NCBI GenBank assembly: GCA_965224785.1
Contig: OZ245062.1
Span: 3,720,001 to 3,784,000, forward strand
Length of the DNA: 64,000 bases
Direction of reading: 5' to 3'
Origin: JALSNL01 sp036479585
Lineage (GTDB): Bacteria > Bacteroidota > Ignavibacteria > Ignavibacteriales > Melioribacteraceae
Shown here: one piece after another, positions 1 to 9,117 of the stretch
How positions within the stretch are numbered: position 1 is the first letter of the stretch
Layout of the letters: every line of letters begins with the position of its first letter
Program-made: the position numbers and the translations under genes
Notes under the pieces: generated by a model
Told to the model about the DNA's origin: nothing
Database searches by the model: none
The model's input: the letters and a program-made list of their open reading frames with translations, nothing else

Positions 1-926
1 ACAAAGATGAACTTTATGATATAATTGCCGAGGTTGATAAAAAAGGATCTTCTAAAATTGTTAATACAGAACGCAAAACTAAAACTGGGAAAATAATTCC
101 AGTACAATTACACGTTGCAAAATTACCTGGCAAGGATAATGAATATACTGGACGAACTGTTGTTATCACTGATGTTACTGAGGTTAGAAAATTACAACAA
201 CAAGTCGATCAATCCGAAAAGCTTGCTGTTATTGGGCAATTAGCTGCCGGAGTTGCTCACGAAATAGGAAATCCCTTAACTTCAATTTCTTCCTTAGTTC
301 AAATTTTACAAAGACGTTATGAAGATGAGTTTGCAAGTGATAAATTAAGTAGCATCAAAAGTAATATTGATAGAATTTCTAAAATTGTAAGAGAACTGGT
401 TGATTTATCAAGACCTCCTAGTCACGACGAATTGTTTACGCAAATTTCAGACGTGGTAAGAACAGCTATGGGAATTGTAAAGTATGATAAACGAGTTAAG
501 AATGTGATTTTTGAAACAGACTTTGAATTAAATTTGCCAGCTACAAAAATAGTACCTGATCAATTACTACAAGTATTTATAAATATTCTTATAAACGCAT
601 TAGATGCAATTGAAGGAGAAGGAACAATCTCAGTAAAAACAAGTGGCGATACAGAAAACATTTATGTTGACATTAATGATAATGGTGTTGGTATTTCTGA
701 AAAAGAAATTGGCAAAATTTTTAATCCTTTTTACACAACTAAAGAAGTTGGGAAGGGTACAGGGCTTGGACTTTCTGTAAGTTATGGAATAATAAAAAGA
801 TTCAATGGTAATATTTCTGTTACTAGCAATGTTGCCAAAGGTAGTAATTTCAAAATTGAAATTCCTATTTATAAAGTTAAGTTAAAACCGGAAAGGACTA
901 ATGGGAACGAACATACTTATAGTTGA
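1..926 (+). CDS. Sensor histidine kinase, 5' end outside the window
   Basis: Two-component sensor kinase that autophosphorylates on His and passes phosphate to a response regulator, almost certainly the product of the next gene. The frame is open from base 3 with no start in the window, leaving about 307 residues. Visible in order: the end of a PAS domain (VVITDVTEV, about visible residues 50-60), a HisKA domain with the H-box AHEIGNPL (His at visible residue 86), and a HATPase_c domain with N-box NILINALDAI, G1 box DINDNGVGI, F-box FNPFYTTK and G2 box GTGLGLS. All catalytic boxes look intact. The gene overlaps the downstream regulator by 26 bases, which suggests translational coupling. The sensed signal cannot be told because the N-terminus is missing. 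Confidence 0.93.
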   Translation, partial: KDELYDIIAEVDKKGSSKIVNTERKTKTGKIIPVQLHVAKLPGKDNEYTGRTVVITDVTEVRKLQQQVDQSEKLAVIGQLAAGVAHEIGNPLTSISSLVQILQRRYEDEFASDKLSSIKSNIDRISKIVRELVDLSRPPSHDELFTQISDVVRTAMGIVKYDKRVKNVIFETDFELNLPATKIVPDQLLQVFINILINALDAIEGEGTISVKTSGDTENIYVDINDNGVGISEKEIGKIFNPFYTTKEVGKGTGLGLSVSYGIIKRFNGNISVTSNVAKGSNFKIEIPIYKVKLKPERTNGNEHTYS

Positions 927-2271
927 TGATGCAAAAGATATAAGAGAATCGCTACAAATGTTTTTAAGCGAAGAAGGATTTTCTACTGATAATGCTTCTA
1001 ACGGAATTGAAGCATTAAAAAAAATTGAAACGAACAAATACGATCTAGTTCTTACTGATTTGAAAATGCCTGAAATGGGAGGAATTGAATTGCTCGAAAA
1101 AAGTTCGCTATTATCTCCCGATACTTTCTTCATTGTAATGACAGCTTACGCTACTGTAGATACGGCTATTAATGCTTTACGAAATGGAGCTTATGACTAT
1201 CTGAATAAACCGTTTGAGTTTGATATCGTACTGATAAAAATCAAAAAGCTTTTTGATTTCAAAAATCTTTCAGCGGAAAATAAATATTTACGTCAACGAA
1301 TTTCTTCATCTGGAGATTTTCATAATATAATTGGTAGAAGTAAACCAATGAAAGAAATTTTTGATGTAATTACTCAAGTCGCTCCAACAAATAGTAACGT
1401 TCTTATATTTGGTGGAAGTGGAACTGGTAAAGAGCTTATCGCAAAAGCACTTCACTATAACAGTAAAAATAAAGACAGAATATTTCTTCCTATTAACTGC
1501 GGAGCAATTTCAGAGAACTTAATTGAAAGCGAATTATTTGGTCATAAAAAAGGATCATTTACTGGAGCGATAAACGACAAGGACGGACTATTTAAAGTTG
1601 CTGATGGCGGAACTTTATTCTTAGATGAAATTGGTGATCTACCTTTAAACTTACAAGTAAAAATATTACGAGCAATTGAAGACAAAGAATTTTTACCAGT
1701 AGGTGGAATAAAAACGGTTAAGACAAATGTAAGAATTATTGCTGCAACAAATCAAAATGTATTAGATAAAATTGCAGATGGAACTTTTAGAGAAGACTTA
1801 TACTACAGACTTAATGTTGTTGAGATCAAACTACCTTCCCTTAATGAAAGAAAAGAGGACATTCCATTGTTGGTAAATCATTTTGTAGAAAAGTATTGTA
1901 ATGAAATGGGTAAACCAATTTTAGGTGTAAATAATGAAGCAATGAAAAAGTTAGTTGACTATACTTGGAAGGGAAACGTAAGAGAATTAGAAAACATAAT
2001 TGAACGAGCCGTAATATTTTGTAAGGATGACAAAATTTCGGTTAGTAATTTATCGGAGAATGTTAGAAATACAAAATCTGTAAAAGAGTATCCCGAACCA
2101 CTTAAAGAAGCATCTCTAAGTTTTGAGAAATTACATATTTTAGAAATAATTAAAAAATACGATAATAATAAAGAAGACGCTGCAAACGCCTTAAACATAG
2201 GGCTTTCATCCTTATATAGAAAAATGGAACTAATGGGAATTTCTACCCGTCTTTCATCAGAAGAAGAATAG
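901..2271 (+). CDS. NtrC-family sigma-54-dependent response regulator
   Basis: DNA-binding response regulator that activates sigma-54 promoters after phosphorylation by the overlapping upstream kinase. Residues 1-120 form a receiver domain with acidic pair D9/D10, phospho-acceptor D53 (LTDLKMP) and the conserved K103 (NKPFE). Residues 143-370 form the sigma-54 AAA+ domain with Walker A GGSGTGKE (171-178), the sigma-54 contact loop GSFTGA (218-223) and Walker B GGTLFLDEI (236-244). The last 45 residues are a Fis-type helix-turn-helix (EDAANALNIGLSSLYRKM). Length (456 aa) is normal for the family. GSFTGA instead of GAFTGA is a minor, commonly tolerated change. Its target promoters are not evident in this window. 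Confidence 0.95.
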   Translation: MGTNILIVDDAKDIRESLQMFLSEEGFSTDNASNGIEALKKIETNKYDLVLTDLKMPEMGGIELLEKSSLLSPDTFFIVMTAYATVDTAINALRNGAYDYLNKPFEFDIVLIKIKKLFDFKNLSAENKYLRQRISSSGDFHNIIGRSKPMKEIFDVITQVAPTNSNVLIFGGSGTGKELIAKALHYNSKNKDRIFLPINCGAISENLIESELFGHKKGSFTGAINDKDGLFKVADGGTLFLDEIGDLPLNLQVKILRAIEDKEFLPVGGIKTVKTNVRIIAATNQNVLDKIADGTFREDLYYRLNVVEIKLPSLNERKEDIPLLVNHFVEKYCNEMGKPILGVNNEAMKKLVDYTWKGNVRELENIIERAVIFCKDDKISVSNLSENVRNTKSVKEYPEPLKEASLSFEKLHILEIIKKYDNNKEDAANALNIGLSSLYRKMELMGISTRLSSEEE

Positions 2272-2329
2272 AATTTCGTTTTAATTAAAAAATCATTCAC
2301 ATATTAAACTTTATAAATAATCGATTGTA

Positions 2330-2358
2330 AAACCTACACTTTCTAAAGAGTAAGGTTT
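2330..2358 (+). other. Imperfect hairpin after the regulator gene
   Basis: AAACCT (2330-2335) pairs with AGGTTT (2353-2358), and an inner CTTT/AAAG pair adds to the stem. It lies 60 bases past the stop of the response regulator. There is no T-run after it, so it is not a classical Rho-independent terminator. The rest of the 292-base gap (2272-2563) is A+T-rich and shows no gene. Confidence 0.25.
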
Positions 2359-2516
2359 CAGATTCTAACTTCCTAAAACCACTTTAATTTTGTCATAAAC
2401 ACAAAACAACACTCTCACAAAAAACATAACTCATAAAAATATTCTAACGGGGTTATTTATTTAAAATAATTTTCGAAAGTAAGTACAGAAATATCAAATA
2501 CTATTCAATTTAATTC

Positions 2517-2550
2517 TGGAGTATAACATTTAAAAATATGTTACACTCCA
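2517..2550 (+). promoter_or_regulatory. 13-bp inverted repeat just upstream of an orphan kinase gene
   Basis: TGGAGTATAACAT (2517-2529) and ATGTTACACTCCA (2538-2550) are complementary at 12 of 13 positions around an 8-base A/T loop. The right arm ends 13 bases before the ATG at 2564. This is the strongest structure in the gap. It could be a repressor operator or an RNA hairpin in the 5' leader; the sequence alone cannot decide. No clear Shine-Dalgarno sequence is present. Confidence 0.5.
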
Positions 2551-2563
2551 ACACTCAAATAAA

Positions 2564-3733
2564 ATGAAAGTAAGTACTACTAATATCGAAAATCAAATAA
2601 TTACCGAGCTACTATATTCAAATAGTTTTTTCCATTTTTCTTGGTCTAGCGATAATGATTATAATTGTTCAACATCGTTTCTAGAAAAAACTAAAACTAC
2701 ACTAACTGAAATTAGTAATCTTCCGTTTAAACATTTTTCACTTATCCAGAAAAATTCAAATATAGAAGAAGGTTTTAGTGGAGAAGAGTTATATATTTTA
2801 CTTAAACAAAACCTAGGTAATGAAGACAACAAGAAAGTAGAATTCACTTATAGAATAAAAACAAATGACGACAAACCTCTTTGGATTAAAGAAATTGCAT
2901 CTGTTAAAACTGATGATAATAACAATAAAAAAATTGTTAGCGTAGCTTTTGAAGTTACCGATTTTGTACAAAAAGAAATTGAATTAAATAAAGTAGTTGT
3001 AGAAAAAATACAGCTTAACAAAGCCAAAGACAAACTCATATCAATTATTTCTCACGATCTTCGTTCTCCATTTACAAGTCTATTAGGTTTTACAGAAATT
3101 TTATTAAGCGAACCCGATCTGCCTGTTGAAGAGAGAATGGAATTTCTCGAACATATTCATAACGCATCTAAGTTTCAACTGGACATGGTAAACCAATTGT
3201 TGGATTGGACGAATCTTAAAAACGGAACTATGAGATTTGTTCCACAAAAATTGGATATAGCTAATATTGCATCTAATTGTATCTCAGTATTAACAGGTGT
3301 TTCAATACACAAAAATATTGAAGTAAAACTTAATAGTGAACCAAACCAATTTGTAATTGCTGATGAAAGATTAATTACTCAAGTGATTGCTAATTTGTTA
3401 AGTAACGCACTGAAGTTTACTCCAGATGGTGAAAAAATTACAATAGACATCAACAATTTTAACAAAGATGAAACAGAAATAATTGTTAAAGATTCAGGTG
3501 TTGGAATTGCTGAAAAAGATCAAGAAAAATTGTTTAACATTGAAACAAAATTTTCAAAAACTGGAACCGCTGGTGAAAAAGGAAGTGGACTGGGATTAAC
3601 CTTGGTAAAAGAAATTGTTGAAAAACATAGTGGGAAAATTTGGTTTCATTCCAAATTAAATGAAGGTAGCGAGTTTCATTTTACTTTACCAAAAGCAAAA
3701 GATACAACCGAAATTTTAGAAGATGAATTCTAA
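2564..3733 (+). CDS. PAS-containing sensor histidine kinase (orphan)
   Basis: Two-component kinase, apparently soluble because no membrane segment is visible. Residues 15-140 look like a divergent PAS domain ending in the linker VAFEVTDFVQKE. HisKA follows with the H-box IISHDLRSPF (phospho-His 164). HATPase_c has N-box VIANLLSNALKF, G1 KDSGVGI and G2 GSGLGLTL, so it should be active. No receiver gene lies next to it: the next gene is convergent and belongs to a lipid-transport operon. The 389-residue length and KDTTEILEDEF tail are unremarkable. A 13-bp inverted repeat sits directly before the start codon and may control it. Its partner regulator is unknown. Confidence 0.92.
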   Translation: MKVSTTNIENQIITELLYSNSFFHFSWSSDNDYNCSTSFLEKTKTTLTEISNLPFKHFSLIQKNSNIEEGFSGEELYILLKQNLGNEDNKKVEFTYRIKTNDDKPLWIKEIASVKTDDNNNKKIVSVAFEVTDFVQKEIELNKVVVEKIQLNKAKDKLISIISHDLRSPFTSLLGFTEILLSEPDLPVEERMEFLEHIHNASKFQLDMVNQLLDWTNLKNGTMRFVPQKLDIANIASNCISVLTGVSIHKNIEVKLNSEPNQFVIADERLITQVIANLLSNALKFTPDGEKITIDINNFNKDETEIIVKDSGVGIAEKDQEKLFNIETKFSKTGTAGEKGSGLGLTLVKEIVEKHSGKIWFHSKLNEGSEFHFTLPKAKDTTEILEDEF

Positions 3734-3767
3734 TATTAAGCTACAGTAAAGCACAATCATAAAAGTT

Positions 3768-4790
3768 TTACTTTTCTTCTAATTCTTTTAATTCTAATAT
3801 TTTTTTATCTAACTCTTCTTGCTGTCTATAAAGATTTTCAACCTTAGTTTCAAGGTTGCGTTCGTATTCTGATTTCTTCCAGTAACCTCGTTGCTCAAAG
3901 TATTTTTTAAATAGCCAGTTATGTTTTAGAGCTTCCATATTTTCAGCAAATGCTTCTCCGCCTTCTCTGGCTGCGGCTGTGGTTTTTGTTAAATTAGCTA
4001 TAACAACTTGCATAGAATCATAAGCACTTTTATCAGAAATTAATGCACCTAAAGCTCCTTCTCCATTTTCAACTTTGCCAATTAAGTTTCTGAAATCAAT
4101 TGCTGCACTATCTACATTTTTCACAATATCACCAACACCACTTCCAAGATCAACAATAAAATTTGTCATTCTATCTAATTTATTTACCATAACTTTTAAA
4201 CTAGTATCGGCAGATTGAACAATTTTAACAGTCGCAAAATAAAGTTCATCATCATTAATAATTCGTCCCATTGTACCTTCACCACTATTAATTTGTGCCA
4301 AGGTTTGAGAAAATTCTTTGGTAAGATCTTTCATATATTTCATTATGTCTTGAGTTTCGGAAATTATCTGACTCATATTTACTGGATCTTTTGCCATAAT
4401 TACACCGTTATCTTTTACCACATCATAGCTTGCAGTTCCCGGAGATATTGAAACTAATTTACTGCCTATCATACCTTCTGTTTCAATTGATGCTTCACTA
4501 TCTAATCTTACATATTGAATAACTTCTTCCTTTATTCGCATTGTAACTTCAACTCTATTTGTTGTACTATTTTTCAGTTCAACATTACTAACACTACCAA
4601 CCGTTAAACCATTTAGTCTTACAGATGCACCTGATCTTAAACCTTCAATATTATCGAAATAGGTTTTTACCATAATATTTTTGGAGAATAGAGAATCTTT
4701 GTTGCCAACCAAAAATATTGAGAGAACAATTAAAACCGTTCCAATAAAAACGAATAAACCTAACTTTGCACCTTCTAAATGTTTTAACAT
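3768..4790 (-). CDS. mlaD: MlaD-like MCE-domain lipid-transport protein
   Basis: Substrate-binding subunit of an Mla-type ABC lipid transporter that moves phospholipid between inner and outer membrane. One N-terminal membrane anchor (about residues 11-29) is followed by the MCE domain (about 38-120; VKTYFDNIEGLRSGASVRLNGL, truncated here, is the typical opening, with G-x-V-x-x-V downstream). A long helical region and a charged C-terminal coiled coil (about 300-340) follow. At 340 residues it is longer than E. coli MlaD (183 aa), as is usual for this lineage. It is the last gene of the operon mlaE-mlaF-mlaD, 27 bases after mlaF. No MlaB or MlaC gene is nearby. Confidence 0.9.
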   Translation of the reverse strand: MLKHLEGAKLGLFVFIGTVLIVLSIFLVGNKDSLFSKNIMVKTYFDNIEGLRSGASVRLNGLTVGSVSNVELKNSTTNRVEVTMRIKEEVIQYVRLDSEASIETEGMIGSKLVSISPGTASYDVVKDNGVIMAKDPVNMSQIISETQDIMKYMKDLTKEFSQTLAQINSGEGTMGRIINDDELYFATVKIVQSADTSLKVMVNKLDRMTNFIVDLGSGVGDIVKNVDSAAIDFRNLIGKVENGEGALGALISDKSAYDSMQVVIANLTKTTAAAREGGEAFAENMEALKHNWLFKKYFEQRGYWKKSEYERNLETKVENLYRQQEELDKKILELKELEEK

Positions 4791-4817
4791 TATTTTACCT
4801 TATTAAATTTTATCTTC

Positions 4818-5564
4818 TTAATTAACTATTTCTTTACTAAAAAAATCTATTAAAAATTTATCTTCAGAGTTCTTTAATTCTTGTAGCGTTCCTTTATATG
4901 CAATTTTACCATCTCTTAAAAATATTGCTCTATCAGAAATTATATTTGCACATATTAAATCGTGAGTAACAATCATTGACGTCATATTTAATTCTTTTTG
5001 TAAATCTCTTATCAACTCACTTATTTCTTTTGATGATATTGGATCTAAACCGGTTGTAGGCTCATCATAAAAAATTATTTCAGGATCAGTAATAATTGAT
5101 CTTGCTAAACCTATTCTTTTTTTCATTCCACCAGATAATTCAGATGGCATCTTGTCAACAGCTTCTTTTAACGAAACCAAGTCCAATGTATTTAGAATTT
5201 TTTGTTCAACTTCATCCGCAGAAATTTTTACATTTCTTGTTAAGTGAAAAGCAAGATTTTCTCTTACAGTCATTGAATCATATAAAGCTGCACCTTGGAA
5301 TAGAAAGCTTGTGTGCTTTCTAATTTTATTCATCTCTTTAGGTTTTAGGTTTATAATATTTTTATCCTTGATATAAATATTTCCATTATCTGGTTTTAGC
5401 AAACCAATAATACATTTTAGCAGAACACTTTTTCCAGTTCCACTTCTACCAAAAACTACAAGGTTTTCACCAGCTTTAACATTTAGAGAAATATTATCTA
5501 ATATAACTAAATCACCAAATGCTTTGCTCAAATTTTCTATTTGTATAATATTTACATTGGCCAT
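4818..5564 (-). CDS. mlaF: MlaF-like ABC transporter ATP-binding protein
   Basis: ATPase of the Mla-type phospholipid transporter. All nucleotide-binding motifs are visible: Walker A GRSGTGKS (39-46), Q-loop Gln90 (FLFQGAALYDSMTV, a sequence typical of MlaF), signature LSGGMKKR (143-150), Walker B IIFYDEP (163-169) and switch His201. Length of 248 residues is standard. It overlaps the upstream permease gene by 13 bases, which indicates translational coupling, and is followed 27 bases later by the MCE protein. The AALYDSMTV stretch after the Q-loop separates it from other ABC ATPases. Confidence 0.93.
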   Translation of the reverse strand: MANVNIIQIENLSKAFGDLVILDNISLNVKAGENLVVFGRSGTGKSVLLKCIIGLLKPDNGNIYIKDKNIINLKPKEMNKIRKHTSFLFQGAALYDSMTVRENLAFHLTRNVKISADEVEQKILNTLDLVSLKEAVDKMPSELSGGMKKRIGLARSIITDPEIIFYDEPTTGLDPISSKEISELIRDLQKELNMTSMIVTHDLICANIISDRAIFLRDGKIAYKGTLQELKNSEDKFLIDFFSKEIVN

Positions 5565-6355
5565 ATAAAAAGTGAAATTTTTACTAAAACTGTATCAAAC
5601 AATAAAATAATTAATGATGCTAAAACTACTGCTGTTGTTGAAGCAAGACCAACACCTTCTGTTCCACCATCAGCTATGTAGCCTTTGTAAGAACCAACAA
5701 TCCCAACAATGTAACCAAACACAAAAGTTTTTGCTATACTCGGAATTAAGTCTCCAAACTCTAAACTTGCCACAACTGCATTTTTATAATATTCAAAATT
5801 CATTCCTTGGGAAAAAAGTAAAGCAATGTATCCACCAATTATTGCAAGAAAAACTACATAGATTGATAAAATTGGAAGTATCATTGTTGTTGCAATAACA
5901 CGAGTAACAACTAAATATTTAAATGGATTTATTGCTGATACTTCCATCGCATCAATCTGTTCAGTAACTCGCATAGAACCAAGTTCAGCTCCAATACCGG
6001 AACTAACTCTTCCAGCAAAAATAAGAGCAGTAATTATTGGAGCTAACTCCCTGACTATAGATAGAGCAGAAGCTCCAGGTAAAAAATCGGATGCACCGAA
6101 ACGAATGAAGACTGGCTCACTTTGCATAACCAAAACAAAACCAATCAAGAATCCAGTAATGCTAACAATCGGGAAGGTCTTCATTCCCAGTTCAATCATA
6201 TGCTTTTTAATTTCGGTAACTTCGTAAGGAGGAATAAAAAGTTGTTTCAAAAACTCCCAACTGAAAAGTGATAAACCCGTAACAGTTGCAAAAAAATTAT
6301 AAGTTTTTTCGCCATTAGTTTTTTTTCTTTTATTTATTATGTGAGGTAAATTCAT
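5552..6355 (-). CDS. mlaE: MlaE-like ABC transporter permease
   Basis: Inner-membrane permease of the Mla-type lipid transporter (MlaE/YrbE family). It has about five hydrophobic segments and the family sequence ELAPIITALIFAGRVSSG near the middle, followed by ELGSMRVTEQIDAMEV, the conserved coupling region contacting MlaF. Length 267 residues is normal, with a slightly basic N-terminal extension (MNLPHIINKRKKTNG). First gene of the three-gene minus-strand operon; its stop overlaps mlaF by 13 bases. The upstream gap to yraN is only 57 bases, so the promoter may lie further upstream or in that gap. Confidence 0.93.
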   Translation of the reverse strand: MNLPHIINKRKKTNGEKTYNFFATVTGLSLFSWEFLKQLFIPPYEVTEIKKHMIELGMKTFPIVSITGFLIGFVLVMQSEPVFIRFGASDFLPGASALSIVRELAPIITALIFAGRVSSGIGAELGSMRVTEQIDAMEVSAINPFKYLVVTRVIATTMILPILSIYVVFLAIIGGYIALLFSQGMNFEYYKNAVVASLEFGDLIPSIAKTFVFGYIVGIVGSYKGYIADGGTEGVGLASTTAVVLASLIILLFDTVLVKISLFIWPM

Positions 6356-6412
6356 TTATAGCAACAGTATGTACATTAGTAAAAGCCAAACTAAAAATTA
6401 GTCATAATTCAA

Positions 6413-6778
6413 TTAAAATGCGTTCTCTATATGGGTGATTTTGGGCGGTAAGTTTTTTTTGATTAGAATTGCAACCACGTCTATTCTACAATCTGTATCC
6501 GTTATCTTTTTGTCAAATAAATACGCTTCCGAAATTTTTCTAACTTGGCTTTGTTTGCTTTTAGTAATTGCCAACTCTGGCGGACCAAACTCTAAGTTCT
6601 TTCTTGTTTTAACTTCTACAAAAACTAAAACCTCTCCATCTTTTGCAACTATGTCAATTTCGCCGTGTCCGTATCTATAATTTCTCTCAATAATTTTGAA
6701 ATTATTTTTGCTCAAAAAATCAGCAGCAATGTCTTCGCCTCTATCTCCGAATTGTTTTTTATAGTTGTTTGTATTCAT
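6413..6778 (-). CDS. yraN: YraN / UPF0102 family nuclease-fold protein
   Basis: Small protein of the UPF0102 (YraN) family, which has a Holliday-junction-resolvase-like fold; its role in the cell is not established. The nuclease-like residues are visible: E40 and D42 in GEIDIVAKD, and E55 and K57 in FVEVKTRK. Length of 121 residues is typical. In many bacteria yraN sits next to rnhB, and here rnhB is the next gene upstream, with a 228-base gap that contains a dispersed palindromic repeat. The call rests on this strong motif match. Confidence 0.9.
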   Translation of the reverse strand: MNTNNYKKQFGDRGEDIAADFLSKNNFKIIERNYRYGHGEIDIVAKDGEVLVFVEVKTRKNLEFGPPELAITKSKQSQVRKISEAYLFDKKITDTDCRIDVVAILIKKNLPPKITHIENAF

Positions 6779-6838
6779 ATTTATTTCGTTTTTTAATATA
6801 ATCGCTAAAACTAAAATGGTTTTTATATTCTTAAAATT

Positions 6839-6936
6839 GTCATATTGAATGAGTGTTCTTTACGAATGAAATATCTCAATAACTATTAACATCGAGGTTC
6901 TTCATTTTGACACAAAACGTCTTCATTCAGAATGAC
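6839..6936. repeat. 98-bp dispersed palindromic repeat, copy 1
   Basis: Begins GTCATATTGAA and ends CATTCAGAATGAC, so its ends are inverted repeats; the interior is also partly self-complementary (AATATCTC against GAGGTTCTTC). A second copy of the same 98-base length and roughly 85% identity by eye is at 33021-33118. It fills most of the gap between rnhB and yraN and looks like a REP- or MITE-like non-coding element. Confidence 0.75.
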
Positions 6937-7006
6937 AAACACTAATAAATTCAAAATACGAAGACAGTGGTTTAGATTTCAATCTGTTTTGTTAAAACAG
7001 TATTTC

Positions 7007-7627
7007 TTAAACTTCTTCACTTAGTATTTTTCTCAAAAATGTTTTTCTATGTAGTGGAGTAACTCCATATTTTTTAATTGCTTCAACGTGTTGTTTTGTT
7101 CCATAGCCTTTGTTCTTTTCCCAAAAGTAATTGGGATATTTTTTAGCAATTTTTTTCATCATTGAATCACGTTCAACCTTTGCCAGTATAGACGCTGCAG
7201 CAATTGAAAATGATTTTGAATCACCTTTAACTATTGTTTCAACAGGAGTCTCTGTAACAAAAGATTTATTTCCATCTATTAAAATAAGTTGAGGTTCTGT
7301 ACTTAACTTTTTAACTGCTTGCTTCATTGCCTTTAATGTTGCTTGTAAAATATTTATTTTATCAATCTCTTTTTGTTCAACAACCCCAAATGAATAAGCC
7401 AAACATTTTTCTTTAATGATTTTACTTAATCTTTCTCTTTCCTTTTCACTTAATTTTTTTGAATCGTTTACTCCATCTATAATTACATCTTTATCAAAAA
7501 TAACTGCTGCTGCAACTACTGGTCCGGCAAGTGGTCCACGCCCAACTTCATCAACTCCGGCAAGAATTGCTATTTCTTTTGATAAATATTTTAAATCAAA
7601 TTTTTTCATTTTCTTTAAACTACTCAC
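7007..7627 (-). CDS. rnhB: Ribonuclease HII
   Basis: Endonuclease that cuts the RNA strand of RNA-DNA hybrids and single ribonucleotides in DNA. The family opening AGVDEVGRGPLAGPV carries catalytic D26 and E27; the third acidic residue is in LILIDGNK and a fourth in the AAASILAKVERD segment. Length of 206 residues is normal. Translation may begin at Met7 (base 7609, MKKFDLKYL) rather than at the listed Met; nothing in the sequence decides this. The tail (KTFLRKI) is typical. It lies upstream of yraN, a common arrangement. Confidence 0.95.
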   Translation of the reverse strand: MSSLKKMKKFDLKYLSKEIAILAGVDEVGRGPLAGPVVAAAVIFDKDVIIDGVNDSKKLSEKERERLSKIIKEKCLAYSFGVVEQKEIDKINILQATLKAMKQAVKKLSTEPQLILIDGNKSFVTETPVETIVKGDSKSFSIAAASILAKVERDSMMKKIAKKYPNYFWEKNKGYGTKQHVEAIKKYGVTPLHRKTFLRKILSEEV

Positions 7628-7682
7628 CCATAAAAAATGTTTTCAAACTGTACATGCAAAGTGATCAAGTTAATCTCTTTTT

Positions 7683-8245
7683 TTATAAATAACCAATCAA
7701 TAGGTTCACATTTGCCCCTAATACATCTCTATATTTATTTATATCAGAAAATATTGATATTGCGATTCCAATATATTTTGAGAATCTCACTTCTAAATTG
7801 ATCTCAATAGGAAATCCATAAGTTGAATTTTTAGTAACTCTATATTCATTACTAAATATTCCGTTAGAAACTCTCTCTCCTCTTTTATAAATATCTAAAT
7901 AGCTTATTCCTAATTGTAAGTTAACATTCCATATTTTACTTTTAGCAAATTGTGTTTTTTATAAAAGACACTACTTGATAAGCCTAATAAAAGTGAAATT
8001 GAATTCGTCTTTTCTTGTAAATTCTTAAAACTAAATTCAGTATGGTTATAACGCTTTATTGACAATACATAATGATTATATTTCCCAGAAACTCCATAGT
8101 TTGCTGAAAAGCCAGCATCGCTATCAGAATATTTAGAAGTCGTCATTCCAAACCCTAAATTACCCCAAATTGAAATGTTGTTAATTTCTTGAGCCAAACA
8201 ATTAATTGAAATAGTTGCAGATAAGAGTAAAACTAATAATTTCAT
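7683..8245 (-). pseudogene. Small exported outer-membrane-like protein, frameshifted
   Basis: The intact part (8245 down to 7910) encodes 111 residues with a signal peptide (MKLLVLLLSATISINCLAQ) and then short amphipathic strands rich in Gly, Tyr and Ser, as in small beta-barrel proteins. The frame then stops, but the shifted frame stays open from about 7960 to a TAA at 7683 and continues the same strand pattern (IWNVNLQLGISYLDIY and later VNLLIGYL, a barrel-like aromatic end). The gene is therefore about 187 codons with one base missing, best placed in the run of six T on the plus strand at 7955-7960. The protein family is not recognised. The break may be real decay or a sequencing error. 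Confidence 0.7.
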
Positions 8246-8254
8246 ACAAACAAC

Positions 8255-9088
8255 CTAACCAAAGTATATTGCAAAAAGACCAAAGATCATAATGATTTTT
8301 AACAGCAAACTTAGTTGAGAAATCTTTTCAGTAAACTTTGTGGAAAGCACAAATTTAACAAAATATATCAGTAATATATTTACACTAAACAGAACTATCA
8401 AAAAATATTCTATTGAATAAACTTTAGAAACAAACGGATAAAATGTTGTAACTAATAAAATTACAACCGTAATTAAAATTAGTTTTTTAGTTTTTTCAAT
8501 TCCATATTGCCCTGGGAAAGTAATTATTTTATTTTTCAAATCACCTTCTAAGTCTTCAACATCTTTTAGCAACTCTCTAATAAGGTTTATTAAGAATGCA
8601 AAGATGCTTGGTATTATTGCTGCCTTCCAATTTTCAACGGCAACACCTCCATAGATAAATGCTAAACCCGTACACGTTGCAATTAAAATATTTCCAACTA
8701 GAGGAACTCCCTTAAAATAGCTTGAGTAAAAAAATAAAATTGCAGTTGTTAATAGAACAATTATTATTGCTGAATAAGAAACTATATAAGATAAAATTAT
8801 GGCAACTACTGAGACAACAATATATAAGAGCAAAGCAGTCTTCTTACTCATTTCCCCGGAAGGCAAAACTCTGTTCGGTCTATTTACTTTGTCAATTTCA
8901 TAATCAAAATAATCATTGATGATATTCCCCGCAGCTGCTACCAGCATTGCTGATAGGCCTGCGTAGAACGTTCTAAAATCTACTTCAATATTTTTTGCAC
9001 AAATTATTGCTGCAACAATAACTACTGCAAAAGTAATTATAGCATTTATAGGGCGAGATATTTTAATTGTTGCTATTATTGTTTTCAT
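8255..9088 (-). CDS. UbiA-family prenyltransferase, geranylgeranylglycerol-phosphate type
   Basis: Integral membrane enzyme that transfers an isoprenoid chain from its diphosphate to an acceptor. The first Mg-diphosphate motif is N58-D59-YF-D62-YEI-D66 followed by KVNRPNRVLPSG, the form seen in geranylgeranylglycerol-phosphate geranylgeranyltransferase-like members of Bacteroidota and Ignavibacteria. The second motif is KDVEDLEGD (D176, D179, D183). About eight to nine membrane segments fill the 277 residues. The exact acceptor (lipid, quinone or other) cannot be assigned from sequence. It ends 9 bases before the frameshifted small exported protein, so the two may share a transcript. Confidence 0.82.
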   Translation of the reverse strand: MKTIIATIKISRPINAIITFAVVIVAAIICAKNIEVDFRTFYAGLSAMLVAAAGNIINDYFDYEIDKVNRPNRVLPSGEMSKKTALLLYIVVSVVAIILSYIVSYSAIIIVLLTTAILFFYSSYFKGVPLVGNILIATCTGLAFIYGGVAVENWKAAIIPSIFAFLINLIRELLKDVEDLEGDLKNKIITFPGQYGIEKTKKLILITVVILLVTTFYPFVSKVYSIEYFLIVLFSVNILLIYFVKFVLSTKFTEKISQLSLLLKIIMIFGLFAIYFG

Positions 9089-9117
9089 AAATTTTGTAAT
9101 GCTCTAAGTACCCATCT

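Noticed and set aside
5614..5898. 94-residue plus-strand frame opposite mlaE
   Set aside because: It is a low-complexity Leu/Gln-rich shadow of the permease gene and has no independent support.
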